Source: Alistipes sp. (GTDB lineage Bacteria > Bacteroidota > Bacteroidia > Bacteroidales > Rikenellaceae). From it: a stretch of DNA of 64,000 nucleotides. Positions 1 through 7,991 of the stretch are shown in pieces. The stretch's first letter is position 1. The number at the start of each line of letters is the position of its first letter. The notes beneath the pieces are model-generated. The model was not told the DNA's origin and searched no databases. It saw only the letters and a program-made list of their open reading frames with translations. The stretch covers positions 1 to 64,000 of the forward strand of contig JAFQAN010000031.1 in the NCBI GenBank assembly GCA_017416915.1, given 5' to 3'. Both the position numbers and the translations under genes were made by a program.

Positions 1-189
1 ATAAGACTACACGAGAAGAACAATAATAACGTTCAAATAACTTTGGTGCTGAAAGTCGTTTCACCGTTAAACAACTTAACACTCTATCATTCAGTTAATT
101 CAGGAATATTCCGTTATTCACCGCCGAAAAAGGACAGCCCTTTTCGAGTGGCTTTTGTTTTTGTGTATATGTTGCATTGAGCTTAAATA
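1..189. other. Gene-free left edge
   Basis: I see no credible coding sequence here. The stretch is AT-rich and not repetitive. It holds only a short possible hairpin (AAAGG/CCTTT arms near 129-143). It may be the 3' or 5' flank of a gene lying left of the window. The open frames that cross it continue into the Ser/Arg-rich repeat array and are not genes. Confidence 0.5.
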
Positions 190-430
190 ATTAAGAACGC
201 CTGAGAGGCGCGCGATTGACTGGGAATGACTGGGAATGACTGGGAACGCCTGAGAATGACTGGGAGGCGCGCCAACAAGGCTACGAGACCACGGGACAAC
301 GAGACTACGGGACTGCGAGACTGCAAGGCGGGATGGCGAGACGGCAATGTGGTGCGACTGCGGGATGGCGAGGCGACAGGGACAACGAGGCAACGAGGCA
401 ACGAGGCGACGTCGGCGAGGCGTGGTCTAA
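190..430. repeat. Composite intergenic repeat array (modules A and B)
   Basis: Two degenerate short-period arrays lie side by side. At about 193-268 there are ~10-bp units of the kind GACTGGGAAT / AACGCCTGAG (module A), framed on both sides by GGCGCGC-type joints (about 207-213 and 266-272). From about 274 to 420 there are ~10-bp units of the kind GAGACTACGG / GACAACGAGG (module B). The same module pair occurs at four other intergenic places in this window. The array sits downstream of the dipeptidyl peptidase gene, beyond its terminator. The ORFs across it are low-complexity Ser/Arg/Pro artefacts. Confidence 0.85.
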
Positions 431-435
431 TAAAT

Positions 436-477
436 AAAAGGTCCGAACAGTAAATCAGGGGGCTGTTCGGACCTTTT
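436..477 (-). terminator. Intrinsic terminator of the peptidase operon
   Basis: A perfect 15-bp inverted repeat (436-450 with 463-477, AAAAGGTCCGAACAG arm) with a 12-nt loop lies 16 bp past the stop codon of the leftward gene and ends in a U tract when read leftward. It separates the operon from the repeat array. Confidence 0.85.
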
Positions 478-493
478 ATCTGCTTTGGGACTG

Positions 494-2638
494 CTACAAG
501 TGTTCCAAGCAGTAGCTTACCATCTTCTCGCGAATGTTAATCATATCATTCGGGCGCATCGAATGGTTCTGGTCGGGATAGACCATCATATCGTACTGCT
601 TGCCAGCCCTATTCAGCGCGCGGCACATCTCCATAGCGTTCTGGAAGTGTACGTTGTCATCAGCCGTGCCGTGGATGATGAGCAGGCGGGTATCGTCGCT
701 CAGCCTATCGGCGAAGTTGATGGGCGAGTTATTGTCGTAGCCTGCGGCATTATCCTGTGGCAGACCGTTATATATCTCCGTATATATCGAGTCGTAGTAT
801 CTCCACGACGTTACAGGAGCTACGGCGATAGCCATCTTAAACATACCGTCGCCCTTCAACGAGCAGCCCAACGCCATAAAGCCACCAAACGACCAGCCGT
901 AGATGCCTATACGCTCCGAGTCGATGAAGCTATGCGACGCGAGGTGGCGAGCAAACGATAGCTGATCCTCGACCTCGTTATAGCCCAAGTTGGCGTAGGT
1001 AACCTTCTTGAACGCCTCGCCACGGTAGCCCGTGCCACGTGCATCGCAGCAAGCTACGATATAGCCGTTACGTGCCAACGTCTCCTCCCAGTCGGTGGTC
1101 CAGCGGTTGGCAATCTCCTGTGAGCCAGGACCCGAATACTGCGTCATAAGAACAGGGTATTTGCGCTCGGCGTCGAAATCCTCGGGGTAGATAAGGTAGT
1201 AGCTCAAAACATCGCCACGCTCGGTGGTAAAGCTACTATATTTGCGCTGATAGGTGGGCGTAGCCGTTGTCGGTGCATCAACCATCAGTGAGCGTACCTC
1301 CTTACCCTTTGCATCATAGACCGCTGCGGTGGGGTAGCAGTCGGTAGCTGAGTGTTCGGCGGCGAAGTAGCTCATATCTGCCGAGGGATATACCGACCAG
1401 TAGCCACGATTTGAGAGTAGGCAGCGTTTATTCTTGCCGTTGATGCCGATGGCGTAGAGGTGTCGCTCCTCGGGAGCCTGCTCCGTAGAGAGGTAGTATA
1501 TCGTATTCTTGTCTTTGGATACGCCGACGAGCTTCGTAACCTCCCACTCGCCCGTGGTGATAGCGCCGAGGCGTCCCCTCTCTGTCGAGTGCAGATAGAG
1601 GTGAAACCAGCCTGCCGAGGTCTCCTCGCGCACGATGAAGCGGTCGCCGTCGATAAAGGTGATGGTGCTGTGGTCGGGACGCTCCACGTACTTCTCGTCG
1701 CGCTCGTCGTAGATGACCCTCTGGCTGCCGTCATCCTCGACCATAACCACCTCAAAGTGGTTTTGCAGGCGGTTTACGCGGTAGTAGAAGAGCGCACCTG
1801 CGGGGGTGTAGCCCACACGTGGGATATACTGGTCGCTCGTACTGCCCGTAGGAATGTGGCGTGTGGCGCCCGAGGCAATATCATAAACATAGAGCTCGAC
1901 GATAGAGTTGTGGTCGCCCGCCTTGGGGTACTTGAAGCGGAACGCCTTGTTGTATAGTTCTTTGTCGTAGCGCATCATCTCAAATTCGCGCACACGGCTC
2001 TCGTCGAATTTTAAGAAGGCTATCTCGCGGCTGTCAGGCGAAAAGGCATAAGCCTTCGTGAAGCCGTACTCCTCCTCATATACCCAGTCGGTAGTGCCGT
2101 TGATGATGTGGTTCCAACGACCGTCGTCGGTAATCTTTGTGAGCTTATCGTCGGCGATGGTATAGATGTAGAGGTTGTTGTCGAAAGACATTGCCAAGTG
2201 GCGAGAGTCGGGCGAGAATGTTACATCGCGAACATCGCCAAAGGTCGCCACGGTGCTGTTGCGATTATCTCCCACCCATAGCTTGAAGTCCGAGGTGAAC
2301 GAGTGGCGGTATATCTGCTTGCGGGGGGTGCTGCCGTCATCATTAAGCTCGTCGTAGAGTACCATACTGCCGTCGGGCGACTGCACGAACGAGAGCAACT
2401 GGTTGTCAGCCGCAAATACCTCGACGCCATTATCTGCCGAGGTGTAGTCGTAGAGTAGCACACGGTTAAAGTCGATGCGCATATACTTGTTGGTACCCTC
2501 TACGGGTGTGATTGACTGGGGATGCTCGTAGCGGGGTGCTTGTGCGTTACGCTCACGGAGCATCTGCTGGTAGCTCACCTGCGCCGATGCGCTAATGGTT
2601 GTGGCGAGCAGGATAAATGCTGTTATAACTCTCTTCAT
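494..2638 (-). CDS. Dipeptidyl peptidase IV-type serine peptidase (S9B)
   Basis: Secreted prolyl dipeptidyl/tripeptidyl peptidase that removes Xaa-Pro dipeptides from peptide N-termini, probably in the periplasm. The 714-residue protein has a signal peptide (residues 1-19, ending SASA-Q), an N-terminal beta-propeller (about 40-460, DPPIV_N) and a C-terminal alpha/beta hydrolase. The nucleophile sits in GWSFGG (Ser583), the acid in GTADDNV (Asp660/661) and the histidine in DQNHS (His692). A double-Glu motif typical of dipeptidyl peptidases is visible as YEEEYG near residue 190. It is the last gene of a three-gene leftward operon, 19 bp after the hypothetical gene. Exact specificity (di- versus tripeptidyl) cannot be read from sequence alone. 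Confidence 0.93.
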   Translation of the reverse strand: MKRVITAFILLATTISASAQVSYQQMLRERNAQAPRYEHPQSITPVEGTNKYMRIDFNRVLLYDYTSADNGVEVFAADNQLLSFVQSPDGSMVLYDELNDDGSTPRKQIYRHSFTSDFKLWVGDNRNSTVATFGDVRDVTFSPDSRHLAMSFDNNLYIYTIADDKLTKITDDGRWNHIINGTTDWVYEEEYGFTKAYAFSPDSREIAFLKFDESRVREFEMMRYDKELYNKAFRFKYPKAGDHNSIVELYVYDIASGATRHIPTGSTSDQYIPRVGYTPAGALFYYRVNRLQNHFEVVMVEDDGSQRVIYDERDEKYVERPDHSTITFIDGDRFIVREETSAGWFHLYLHSTERGRLGAITTGEWEVTKLVGVSKDKNTIYYLSTEQAPEERHLYAIGINGKNKRCLLSNRGYWSVYPSADMSYFAAEHSATDCYPTAAVYDAKGKEVRSLMVDAPTTATPTYQRKYSSFTTERGDVLSYYLIYPEDFDAERKYPVLMTQYSGPGSQEIANRWTTDWEETLARNGYIVACCDARGTGYRGEAFKKVTYANLGYNEVEDQLSFARHLASHSFIDSERIGIYGWSFGGFMALGCSLKGDGMFKMAIAVAPVTSWRYYDSIYTEIYNGLPQDNAAGYDNNSPINFADRLSDDTRLLIIHGTADDNVHFQNAMEMCRALNRAGKQYDMMVYPDQNHSMRPNDMINIREKMVSYCLEHL

Positions 2639-2657
2639 TGTGTATTCGTTAAATAGT

Positions 2658-3338
2658 CTAAATGTCGTCCATCGAGAAGTCGTAGCTAAGGCGCTTACCC
2701 GTGGTAAATTTCGAGTTGTCGAGTTTCGAGTTGAACTGGTCCACCGTAACGCGTATATTCTCCTCGTAGGGGGGCATAAGCAGGTCGAAGTTGAGGGCGT
2801 AGTTTATCGCCGTCTCGATAATCGACACTAACGCCTCGCGGTCGATTTTGCGGCAGCCAAAAGCCATAGGGCGCACCAGCGTTTGTCGCTTGCCCTCCAC
2901 CCAGAAGCACTTCTCACGGTTGATGAAGATGCGTCCGATGAGGTAGCCCTCGTCGGCGTTACGGTTGTATTTGAGCGAGTCGGAGAGGAAGTTGTAGATG
3001 TTGATGACTCCCGTGTAGGCATTCTCGCGGTTTTGCTGCAAGTAGTTGTTCTGCCAGATGATGTGGTTTGCATCGAAGGCGAAGACGTCGGTGTGCATCT
3101 GGAAGAGCAGAATGTCGCTTGCCACTTGCAACTGCGCCTCGAACTTGCCACGGTCGCGGTACTCGATACGTACACGACGGTCGAGCTTGCCATCAAGCTC
3201 ATCGTCTATCTCCGACGCCATCTCGAAGAGCGTCTCTTTAAGCTCGTTGAAGGTCGAAAAGGTGTTGTCGAAGATTTGCTGTTTGAGGGTCGATTTACGT
3301 ACTATCGACTCCAAGATTTTTTCGCGTATAGCACTCAT
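2658..3338 (-). CDS. Conserved hypothetical protein of Bacteroidales
   Basis: A 226-residue soluble, acidic protein without signal peptide or membrane segment. I do not recognise a named domain. The N-terminal third is helical and charged, with a likely coiled-coil stretch (residues 20-55), followed by a mixed alpha/beta part containing aromatic-rich segments such as HIIWQNNYLQQ (about 93-103) and KCFWVEG (about 148-154). It lies between the glucosaminidase (16 bp upstream) and the peptidase (19 bp downstream) in one leftward operon, which hints at an envelope or peptide-related role but proves nothing. Spacing and codon use match its neighbours, so it is very likely a real gene. Confidence 0.75.
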   Translation of the reverse strand: MSAIREKILESIVRKSTLKQQIFDNTFSTFNELKETLFEMASEIDDELDGKLDRRVRIEYRDRGKFEAQLQVASDILLFQMHTDVFAFDANHIIWQNNYLQQNRENAYTGVINIYNFLSDSLKYNRNADEGYLIGRIFINREKCFWVEGKRQTLVRPMAFGCRKIDREALVSIIETAINYALNFDLLMPPYEENIRVTVDQFNSKLDNSKFTTGKRLSYDFSMDDI

Positions 3339-3354
3339 ATTCTTGTGTTTATTG

Positions 3355-4416
3355 TTATCGTAGTTTTATGGTCTGTTGCTCGCTCAGTGGGTCAGAGGGG
3401 CGTATGCGGTTGAGCTTCGAGAGCTGGTCGAGGCGTACGCCATATACCTGCGAGAGGGTGTGTAGCGTCTCGCCCGATGTTACCGTGTGCAGGAGGTTTG
3501 AACCCTTCCAGCGGGCAGACTTGCGCTCGATATATACGATGTCGCCCGCCGACGGCTCTGTTGCGCTACCCACGTCGTTGAAGCGACGCAGCGTCGATGC
3601 CGACATCTCGAAGAGCTTGCCCAACTTGGCGTAGTTGTCGCCCTCCTTAGCGATGATGTAGTGCGCACCGTTGGTCTTATAGACGTTGTAGCCGTGGTGC
3701 GAGTTTATCGTTACGCGGAAGTTGTCGGGGTCGATGCCACGGTCAGAGTATGCCGTGGTCATATCGCGCGTAACGGTAGGTGTGGGCTGTGGTGCGGGCT
3801 GTGGCTCGCTACCACTCTTGGGCGTAGGCTCAGATGTTTTTATGCCCAGCTTATCTGCCATATAGTTATCGTAGAGGGTAGTGCCATCAGTCTGGTCGAG
3901 AAGGTAGAGATGCTCCTCCTCGATGAGCTTGATAAGGCGCTCGGCATAGTCGGGTGCTGTGGCGTAGCCTGCGGCTTTGAGGCCGTGCGCCCAGCTCTTG
4001 TAGTCGGTGATGTCGTAGGCGAAGAGCGACTCGTAGCGCTTGTTCACGTTCAGAAACTCGGCGTGGTCCTCGTACGACTCCTCGACGGTGGGGTAGGCGC
4101 GGAAACACTCCCCCTTGGCGTCGTCGTCGTGGTACACCTTGTCGCCCGTCCACGTCGATTTACACTTTATGCCGAAGTGGTTGTTCGACTTACGCGCTAA
4201 CTCGCTGTTGCCAGCCCCCGATTCGAGCAGTCCCTGCGCCATAGTGATACTTGCGGGGATGCCGTAGGTCTCCATATTGTCGATGGCTATGTGTCGCCAT
4301 TTTGCGATATATTCAGCACGTGTCATACGCTCCTGAGCGTGGCTTTGCGACGCTGTAAGAAGTGTGGCTACGAGAAGAAATAAGAGCGAAAAAGTTGTTT
4401 TACCGATTATTTTCAT
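3355..4416 (-). CDS. Glucosaminidase with two C-terminal LysM domains
   Basis: Peptidoglycan hydrolase of the GH73 (FlgJ/LytG-like) family that cleaves N-acetylglucosaminyl bonds. The 353-residue product has a signal peptide (1-27, SQSHA-Q), a glucosaminidase domain at about 45-175 with the catalytic Glu in QGLLESGAG and the typical NNHFGIKC segment, a Pro-rich linker (about 198-215), and two LysM-like modules, a degenerate one near 245-300 and a clear one at about 308-353 (HTVTSGETL...LNRI). LysM modules bind glycan strands and hold the enzyme at the wall. It is the first gene of the leftward operon and has a Bacteroidetes-type promoter just upstream. Confidence 0.9.
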   Translation of the reverse strand: MKIIGKTTFSLLFLLVATLLTASQSHAQERMTRAEYIAKWRHIAIDNMETYGIPASITMAQGLLESGAGNSELARKSNNHFGIKCKSTWTGDKVYHDDDAKGECFRAYPTVEESYEDHAEFLNVNKRYESLFAYDITDYKSWAHGLKAAGYATAPDYAERLIKLIEEEHLYLLDQTDGTTLYDNYMADKLGIKTSEPTPKSGSEPQPAPQPTPTVTRDMTTAYSDRGIDPDNFRVTINSHHGYNVYKTNGAHYIIAKEGDNYAKLGKLFEMSASTLRRFNDVGSATEPSAGDIVYIERKSARWKGSNLLHTVTSGETLHTLSQVYGVRLDQLSKLNRIRPSDPLSEQQTIKLR

Positions 4417-4451
4417 TATATTTGTGTAATTAATTGTACGCTTACCTCTTG

Positions 4452-4482
4452 CAAAGGTAAGATTTTATATGAAATAAACAAT
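4452..4482 (-). promoter_or_regulatory. Promoter for the glucosaminidase operon
   Basis: Read leftward the sequence has ATTG (complement at 4479-4482), a 19-bp spacer, then TACCTTTG (complement at 4452-4459), which fits the Bacteroidetes -33/-7 consensus. Transcription would start about 30 bp before the ATG at 4416. Confidence 0.65.
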
Positions 4483-4496
4483 AAAAAACTACTACT

Positions 4497-5102
4497 ATGT
4501 TTACTGAAAACGCAAACAAAATCTTCGTGCGCTCGATAGAGGATTATCATAAGTGGGATAATGTCGATCAGCCGATGCAGAATCCCTATGCTGCTGGCTC
4601 ACTCGATGCGTTGCTCTACGAGAAGAACTGGGTGGACGCCGTGCAGTGGCACTTGGAGGATATAATCCGCGACCCGCAGATTGACCCCGTTAAGGCTCTC
4701 GAAATCAAGCGTCGTATCGACCGCTCGAATCAGGTGCGTACAGATATGGTGGAGTATATCGACTCGTATATGCTCGACAAGTACAAGAATATCAAGCCTT
4801 TGGCGGATGCACGTCTTAACACCGAGACCCCTGCGTGGGCTATCGACCGTCTGTCAATCTTGGCGTTGAAGATATATCATATGAATTGCGAGGTGGAGCG
4901 CACCGACGTAGATGCTGCGCACAAGGAGGCTTGTCAGAAGAAGCTCGACACGCTGCTACAACAGCGCATCGACCTCTCGACAGCCATCGAGGAGCTTATC
5001 GAGGACATCGAGGCTGGGCGTAAGTATATGAAGACTTACAAGCAGATGAAGATGTATAACGACCCGTCGCTCAACCCTGTACTCTATGCCAACAAAAAGT
5101 AA
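4497..5102 (+). CDS. DUF4254 protein
   Basis: A 201-residue, all-helical, highly charged cytoplasmic protein matching the DUF4254 family, which is common in Bacteroidetes and is usually found beside a family 9 glycosyltransferase, as here. No catalytic motif is apparent. Recognisable parts are an N-terminal NANKIF segment, a central TPAWAIDRLSILALKIYHM stretch, and a long C-terminal helix with coiled-coil character. The next gene starts inside the last codons (17-bp overlap), so the two are probably translationally coupled. The context suggests a role in lipopolysaccharide or cell-surface glycan assembly, which is inference. Confidence 0.85.
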   Translation: MFTENANKIFVRSIEDYHKWDNVDQPMQNPYAAGSLDALLYEKNWVDAVQWHLEDIIRDPQIDPVKALEIKRRIDRSNQVRTDMVEYIDSYMLDKYKNIKPLADARLNTETPAWAIDRLSILALKIYHMNCEVERTDVDAAHKEACQKKLDTLLQQRIDLSTAIEELIEDIEAGRKYMKTYKQMKMYNDPSLNPVLYANKK

Positions 5103-6120
5103 AAAGACGAGGTATAAACACCTCTTGGTGGTGCGTCTCTCGGCGTTGGGCGATGTGGCGATGTTGCCCCATACGCTCAGAGCCTTTAAGACGGCATACC
5201 CCGAGGTGCGTGTTACGGTGCTTACGCGCGAATTCCTTGCCCCGCTGTTCGACGGCTTGGATGTCGAGTTTCTGTTTGCCGACACCAAGGGGCGCCATCG
5301 TGGCATAGGCGGTCTGTGGCGCTTGGCGGGCGAGATAAAGGCGCTCGGCGTCGATGCTATTGCCGACGTCCACGGTGTCTTGCGCTCGCGTACGGTGCGT
5401 ATATTTGCCCTTCTGAGGGGTCTAATACCCTCACGCTCGATACGTAAAGGACGTGTCGAAAAGTGGTTCCGTATGGGTTATAGCCACTCTAAGGCTGTGC
5501 CTTTGAAGCATAGCGTGGTGCGCTACGCCGATACGATACGTCGCTTAGGCTTCGAGTTTGACGACCCGCAGCCAGCCGTAAAACCCCTTCTTAGCAACCC
5601 TATGGGCGAGAAGCAGGGTGTATGGGTGGGCTTCGCTCCATTCTCGGCACACGCAGGTAAAACCTATCCCGAGCCTCTGCGCGACAGGGTTGTAGAGCTA
5701 CTCGCTCAGCGCTACGATAGGGTCTTTATCCATAGTGGCGGTGGCGATGAGGCAGCCTTTGCGGAGCGTATGGAGGCCACCTACGACAATGTTACTGCCC
5801 TCTGGGGTAAGGTGCGTTTGGGTGCTGAGCGCGACCTTATATCGCACTTGGACTGCGTCGTAACGATGGACTCGCTTGTGATGCACCTCGCAGCGTTGGT
5901 AGCTACACCCACCGTCTCGATATGGGGTGCTACACATCCCGAGTTTGGCTTCTCGGGTTACGGTATGGGTAGCGAGGGTGTTATGCAGGAGTCGTTGCCG
6001 TGCCGTCCCTGCTCGGTATATGGCAGCAAGCCGTGCAAGAGTGGCGACTACAAGTGTCTCTATGCTATCACTCCCGAGATGGTCGTGGAGCGTGTCGAAC
6101 AACTTATCAAGCAAGAGTAA
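5086..6120 (+). CDS. Family 9 glycosyltransferase (heptosyltransferase-like)
   Basis: Probable ADP-heptose:LPS heptosyltransferase-type enzyme that adds a sugar to the lipopolysaccharide core on the inner face of the cytoplasmic membrane. The 344-residue protein has the two-Rossmann GT-B layout: an N-terminal VVRLSALGDVAML motif (about 15-27) and a C-terminal half with TMDSLVMHLAAL, PTVSIWGATHP and a Cys-rich tail containing PCRPCSVYG and CKSGDYKC, typical of the family. It overlaps the DUF4254 gene by 17 bp and is followed by a bidirectional terminator. The acceptor and donor cannot be deduced. Confidence 0.9.
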   Translation: MPTKSKKTRYKHLLVVRLSALGDVAMLPHTLRAFKTAYPEVRVTVLTREFLAPLFDGLDVEFLFADTKGRHRGIGGLWRLAGEIKALGVDAIADVHGVLRSRTVRIFALLRGLIPSRSIRKGRVEKWFRMGYSHSKAVPLKHSVVRYADTIRRLGFEFDDPQPAVKPLLSNPMGEKQGVWVGFAPFSAHAGKTYPEPLRDRVVELLAQRYDRVFIHSGGGDEAAFAERMEATYDNVTALWGKVRLGAERDLISHLDCVVTMDSLVMHLAALVATPTVSIWGATHPEFGFSGYGMGSEGVMQESLPCRPCSVYGSKPCKSGDYKCLYAITPEMVVERVEQLIKQE

Positions 6121-6139
6121 GCCAAGCGACGAAAAAAAT

Positions 6140-6175
6140 AACGACTCGGTGCCGTCAGAGGGTTGCCGAGTCGTT
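6140..6175. terminator. Bidirectional terminator between converging genes
   Basis: A 10-bp perfect stem (6140-6149 with 6166-6175, AACGACTCGG arm) lies between two converging genes, with A-rich sequence before it and T-rich sequence after it, so that it can stop transcription in both directions. Confidence 0.75.
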
Positions 6176-6222
6176 CTTTTATTGTGCCGAACGTGCCGTT
6201 TTGCCGTCGTGCTGTTGCGGTG

Positions 6223-7257
6223 CTATCTGTCGAAGGCGGGAGCTTTGAGTGCTATCGCCTCGCCGTCGGGTGTTACGAGCGTTACGCCACTCTGTTCGCT
6301 GGTGATGTGTCCGATTATATCGACCATCTGCAAGCTCTGTATCTTCTCCTGCATCGAGAGAGGCACGGTGAAGAGTAGCTCGTGGTCCTCGCCGCCGTTG
6401 AGTGCCGCGATGACGGGGTCGATGTTCATCTCCTCGGCAAGCGCGGTGGTCTGACGTGCTATGGGGATACGCTCCAAGTAGATTCGCGCGCCACACTTCG
6501 ACGAGCGGCATATCTGCCTGAGGTCGCTTGCCAAGCCGTCCGAGAGGTCAATCATCGAGGTAGGACGTATGCCAGCCTCGGCAAGGGCCTCGATAATGTC
6601 GATACGTGCGCGCGGTTTTAGGTAGCGCTCCAACAGATACTCGTTTCCCGCGAACTTTGGCTCGGGGTTGTCGATGTCGCTCAGCACGCGGCTCTCGCGC
6701 TCCAACAGGTGCAGACCCATATATGCAGCACCGAGGTTGGCGCTGATACATATTAAGTCGTGTTCCTGCGCGCCCGTGCGATATACCACATCCTCCCTCT
6801 TGGCGCGACCTATGGCGGTGATGCTTATGGTCATACCGTTGAGCGTTGAGGTGGTATCGCCACCCACTAAATCGACGTTATACTGCTTGCACGCGTGTTC
6901 GATGCCCTCATACAGCTCGTCGAGGAACTCCACCGAAATCTTCGCCGAGACTCCTAACGCCACGACAATCTGTTCGGCGTGGGCGTTCATCGCCACGATG
7001 TCGTTGATGCCACGCACCACAGCCTTGTAGCCCAAGAGCTTGGGTGCGAAGTAGCGCAGGTCGAAGTCGATGCCCTCCGAGAGCATATCGCACGATATGA
7101 GCAACACCTCGTCGCCGAGGTCGATGACGGCAGCATCGTCGCCAGCGCCGTATAGCGTGGTGGCGTGGCGTCTGCCTAACTGCTTTGTGAGGCGGTCGAT
7201 AAGCCCGAACTCGCCCAATGCGGCTATCTCTGTTGTTTTGGTCGATGACATACTCAA
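6223..7257 (-). CDS. thiL: Thiamine-monophosphate kinase
   Basis: Phosphorylates thiamine monophosphate to the cofactor thiamine diphosphate with ATP, the last step of thiamine synthesis. The 344-residue protein shows the AIRS/PurM-like fold: an N-terminal GEFGLIDRL segment, GAGDDAAVID (about 37-46), the metal-binding DxxxEGIDFDLRY region, GLV/GGDTTS near residue 130, and the C-terminal SMIDLSDGLASDL and LNGGEDHELLF motifs. Length agrees with the family. It is monocistronic, diverges from adk, and the two promoters interleave in an 89-bp gap. Confidence 0.95.
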   Translation of the reverse strand: MSMSSTKTTEIAALGEFGLIDRLTKQLGRRHATTLYGAGDDAAVIDLGDEVLLISCDMLSEGIDFDLRYFAPKLLGYKAVVRGINDIVAMNAHAEQIVVALGVSAKISVEFLDELYEGIEHACKQYNVDLVGGDTTSTLNGMTISITAIGRAKREDVVYRTGAQEHDLICISANLGAAYMGLHLLERESRVLSDIDNPEPKFAGNEYLLERYLKPRARIDIIEALAEAGIRPTSMIDLSDGLASDLRQICRSSKCGARIYLERIPIARQTTALAEEMNIDPVIAALNGGEDHELLFTVPLSMQEKIQSLQMVDIIGHITSEQSGVTLVTPDGEAIALKAPAFDR

Positions 7258-7275
7258 TGAGTTATTAAATTTTCA

Positions 7276-7307
7276 CAAAAATACCTTTTTGATTGTTAAT
7301 CTGCAAA
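7276..7307 (-). promoter_or_regulatory. thiL promoter
   Basis: Read leftward: TTTG (complement 7304-7307), 20-bp spacer, TATTTTTG (complement 7276-7283). This is a close match to the Bacteroidetes sigma-ABfr consensus. It physically overlaps the divergent adk promoter, so the two genes may influence each other. Confidence 0.7.
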
Positions 7308-7323
7308 AAAAAATGTAACTTTG
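7292..7323 (+). promoter_or_regulatory. adk promoter
   Basis: ATTG at 7292-7295, 20-bp spacer, TAACTTTG at 7316-7323. The start point would be about 15-20 bp ahead of the chosen ATG at 7347, which supports that start over the upstream in-frame codon at 7293, since the latter lies inside the promoter. Confidence 0.65.
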
Positions 7324-7346
7324 CGCATAATTTTTTTTCTGAGCAA

Positions 7347-7922
7347 ATGTTAAATATAATACTTTTTGGAGCTCCGGGCTGCGGCAAGGGTACGCAGGCG
7401 AAGCGTTTGGCAGAACATTACGACCTATACCACATCTCCACAGGCGAGGTTATCCGCTCGGAGATAGCTCGTGGCACGGAGCTGGGTCGTAGTATGGAGG
7501 GTTATATCTCGCGTGGAGAGCTTGCTCCCGACTCTATCGTCGTAGAGATGGTTAGAGACTATATGCGCACCCACGCCGATAAGGGCTGTATCTTCGACGG
7601 CTTCCCCCGCACCACCCGTCAGGCGGAGATATTCGATACGCTGCTTGCCGACATCAACCAAAAGGTCGATGTGATGATATATATGGATGTCCCCGAGGAT
7701 GAACTCGTGCGTCGCATACTCTTGCGAGGCAAGGACTCGGGACGTGCCGATGATGCCTCGGAGGAGGTTATCCGTAACCGTATCGAGGTATATCGCCAGC
7801 AGACGGCTATCGTCGCTGAACACTATACCAAGCAGCAGAAGTACGCCGAGATTAACGGTCTTGGCTCGATGGATGAGGTGTTTGCCCGCCTCGCACAGCT
7901 TATCGATGCCAAAAGGTCGTAA
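7347..7922 (+). CDS. adk: Adenylate kinase
   Basis: Catalyses ATP + AMP = 2 ADP in the cytoplasm. The P-loop GAPGCGKGT lies at residues 7-15, the AMP-binding segment has TGEVIRSE and the GFPRT motif, and the LID contains RGKDSGRADD. The short LID gives a product of 191 residues, the usual length for Bacteroidetes enzymes. I place the start at ATG 7347 because the longer frame from 7293 would begin inside the -33 element and adds 18 non-conserved residues. A terminator-like hairpin follows the gene. Confidence 0.95.
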   Translation: MLNIILFGAPGCGKGTQAKRLAEHYDLYHISTGEVIRSEIARGTELGRSMEGYISRGELAPDSIVVEMVRDYMRTHADKGCIFDGFPRTTRQAEIFDTLLADINQKVDVMIYMDVPEDELVRRILLRGKDSGRADDASEEVIRNRIEVYRQQTAIVAEHYTKQQKYAEINGLGSMDEVFARLAQLIDAKRS

Positions 7923-7945
7923 CTTCTGATAAATATGTCAAAATA

Positions 7946-7980
7946 GGCGGGCGGGATGCAATATCCCTGCCCGTTTATTG
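7946..7980 (+). terminator. Terminator after adk
   Basis: CGGGC-GGGAT (7948-7957) pairs with ATCCCTGCCCG (7963-7973) with one bulge, followed by TTTATTG. It lies 25 bp past the adk stop and ends just before the TPM-domain gene at 7992. Confidence 0.65.
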
Positions 7981-7991
7981 TTTATAAGCGT

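Noticed and set aside
118-453. Ser/Arg/Pro-rich ORFs across the left repeat array
   Set aside because: They translate the short-period DNA repeat in several frames with SRSLVV-like composition, have no fixed start, and occur in every copy of the array.
6121-6222. Regulatory RNA between the heptosyltransferase and thiL genes, such as a TPP riboswitch
   Set aside because: The hairpin is a plain terminator between converging genes. A TPP riboswitch would be upstream of thiL, where only promoter sequence is seen.
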